Shown here piece by piece: positions 12,376 through 13,248 of a DNA stretch of 13,248 bases. Under the pieces are notes generated by a model that had not been told where the DNA came from, did no database searches, and was given only the letters and a program-made list of their open reading frames with translations. A program made the position numbers and the translations under genes. The stretch is from Thermoanaerobaculales bacterium (GTDB lineage: Bacteria > Acidobacteriota > Thermoanaerobaculia > Thermoanaerobaculales > Sulfomarinibacteraceae). Within the stretch, counting starts at the first letter, position 1; each line of letters begins with the position of its first letter. Location: NCBI GenBank assembly GCA_029938595.1, contig JAOZUP010000050.1:1-13248 (forward strand). The letters run 5' to 3'.

Positions 12376-13248
12376 ATGGCACTGGAAGGCACTCTCCGGG
12401 ACTTCTCATTCGCAGATATTCTGCAGCTGATCTCACTGCAGCGAAAGACGGGGGTCCTAACCCTTCGATCGGACGAGAATCTGGTGACAGTGTCATTCGA
12501 GGAGGGGTGCATCGTCGGAGCCACCACCCTCAACCAACACACCGAGGACATGATCGGGCTCATCCTGCTCAAGCGGGGAGAGGTGAGCCAAGCGGAGCTC
12601 GAAGGCGCGCTTCGGCGTCAAGAGGAGACCCTGCAACGGCTCGGGCGGATTCTCATAGATCACCACGTCGTACCGGTAGAGACGGTTCGAGTGGCGCTAC
12701 AGCAGCAGATTCTCCAGATCGTGTATCGGGTATTCCGGTGGTCGGATGGCGAGTACCACTTCTCGCAGGAGACCGCGATCGACTACGACCGGGACCTCCT
12801 GCTCCCGATGGCTGCTGACTCGATCATCATGGAAGGCGCGCGGATGACCGACGAGTGGCCGTTTATCGATCAGCGCATCCCGGACCGGGACGTGGTATTT
12901 CGCAAGGTGGATCCGGCGCGGAACCTCGAGGTCGTGAAGTCAGGCGACGACTTCATGGATGATCTCGAATTCAACTTCAGCGGCGGTGAGAAATCGGCGC
13001 CCGAGGCGCTTCCGGAGAATCAGATCACCGACAACCAGATGGCGGTGTACCCACTGATCAACGGAATCGATTCGGTGAGTGAGATCATCTTCGAGAGCAC
13101 GCTGATCGAGTTCGAAACCTGCAAGGCGATCGCCGAACTCCTCGACCGGGGGCTGACCCGAGAGGCGACGCAGGAGGAAATCGCCCGCGAGATGCGGCGT
13201 GGCGATGACTCGGCGAAAACGCCGCGGTGGAACTTTGCCTCGATGCCA
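12376..13248 (+). CDS. DUF4388 (PATAN-like) protein, cut by the right edge
   Basis: The frame is open from ATG 12376 to the end of the window: 291 residues without a stop, so the gene is truncated here. GGAGG (12364-12368) lies seven bases upstream, inside the last codons of the previous gene, and only four bases separate that gene's TAA from this ATG. Residues 1-55 open as DUF4388 domains do: LEGTLRDFSFADILQLISLQ, then KTGVLTL and FEEGCIVGA. Residues 60-130 (ILLKRGEVSQAELEGALRRQ, LGRILIDHH, FRWSDGEYHF) continue the family fold. Residues about 220-265 look like a winged-helix segment (LINGIDSVSEII, ELLDRGL). DUF4388 proteins often accompany receiver domains and signalling modules; none is visible in the part present. 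Confidence 0.85.
   Translation, partial: MALEGTLRDFSFADILQLISLQRKTGVLTLRSDENLVTVSFEEGCIVGATTLNQHTEDMIGLILLKRGEVSQAELEGALRRQEETLQRLGRILIDHHVVPVETVRVALQQQILQIVYRVFRWSDGEYHFSQETAIDYDRDLLLPMAADSIIMEGARMTDEWPFIDQRIPDRDVVFRKVDPARNLEVVKSGDDFMDDLEFNFSGGEKSAPEALPENQITDNQMAVYPLINGIDSVSEIIFESTLIEFETCKAIAELLDRGLTREATQEEIAREMRRGDDSAKTPRWNFASMP

Overview
The window is GC-rich, ordinary-codon bacterial chromosome from an organism I cannot name. The gene families suggest Acidobacteriota or a nearby lineage: a Bacillus-FadN-type multifunctional beta-oxidation enzyme with its thiolase, a DUF1844 protein, and a TPR/zinc-ribbon membrane protein followed by a DUF4388 protein. This placement is inference from gene content, not from a marker gene. 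I see no rRNA, tRNA, CRISPR array, phage or transposase.

Layout, left to right. Positions 1-295 hold no gene, only hairpins and a tandem heptamer array. A membrane-anchored pentapeptide-repeat protein (minus, 296-1357) is followed by a structured gap of 341 bases that carries the terminator of the next gene, a stand-alone lysine-ketoglutarate reductase (minus, 1699-3027). A 324-base divergent gap holds two kinds of short tandem repeat. A small DUF3568-like lipoprotein (plus, 3352-3735) ends inside another heptamer array. A bidirectional terminator separates it from the fadN-fadA beta-oxidation operon (minus, 3903-7507). The 457-base gap upstream of fadN has a sigma70-like promoter, a FadR-like palindromic operator overlapping the -10 element, and a 160-base inverted-repeat element lying in the predicted 5' leader.

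On the plus strand follow a short Wza-type polysaccharide export protein (7965-8804) with a very long terminator hairpin, an enoyl-CoA hydratase (9032-9811), a structured 323-base gap, and a tight operon of DUF1844 protein, TPR/zinc-ribbon membrane protein and DUF4388 protein (10135 to the right edge, where the last gene is cut).

Together FadN, FadA and the separate hydratase cover the hydration, oxidation and thiolysis steps of fatty-acid beta-oxidation. The lysine-ketoglutarate reductase could feed lysine carbon toward the same acyl-CoA pool, but no saccharopine-cleaving partner is present here.

The least ordinary content is intergenic: four copies of a heptamer-array element sharing a GC-rich leader, an inverted pair of NNATCG hexamer arrays, nested hairpins that overlap stop codons, and the inverted-repeat element between the fadN promoter and its start codon. 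I found no convincing new protein-based system; the repeats are the best candidates for something undescribed.
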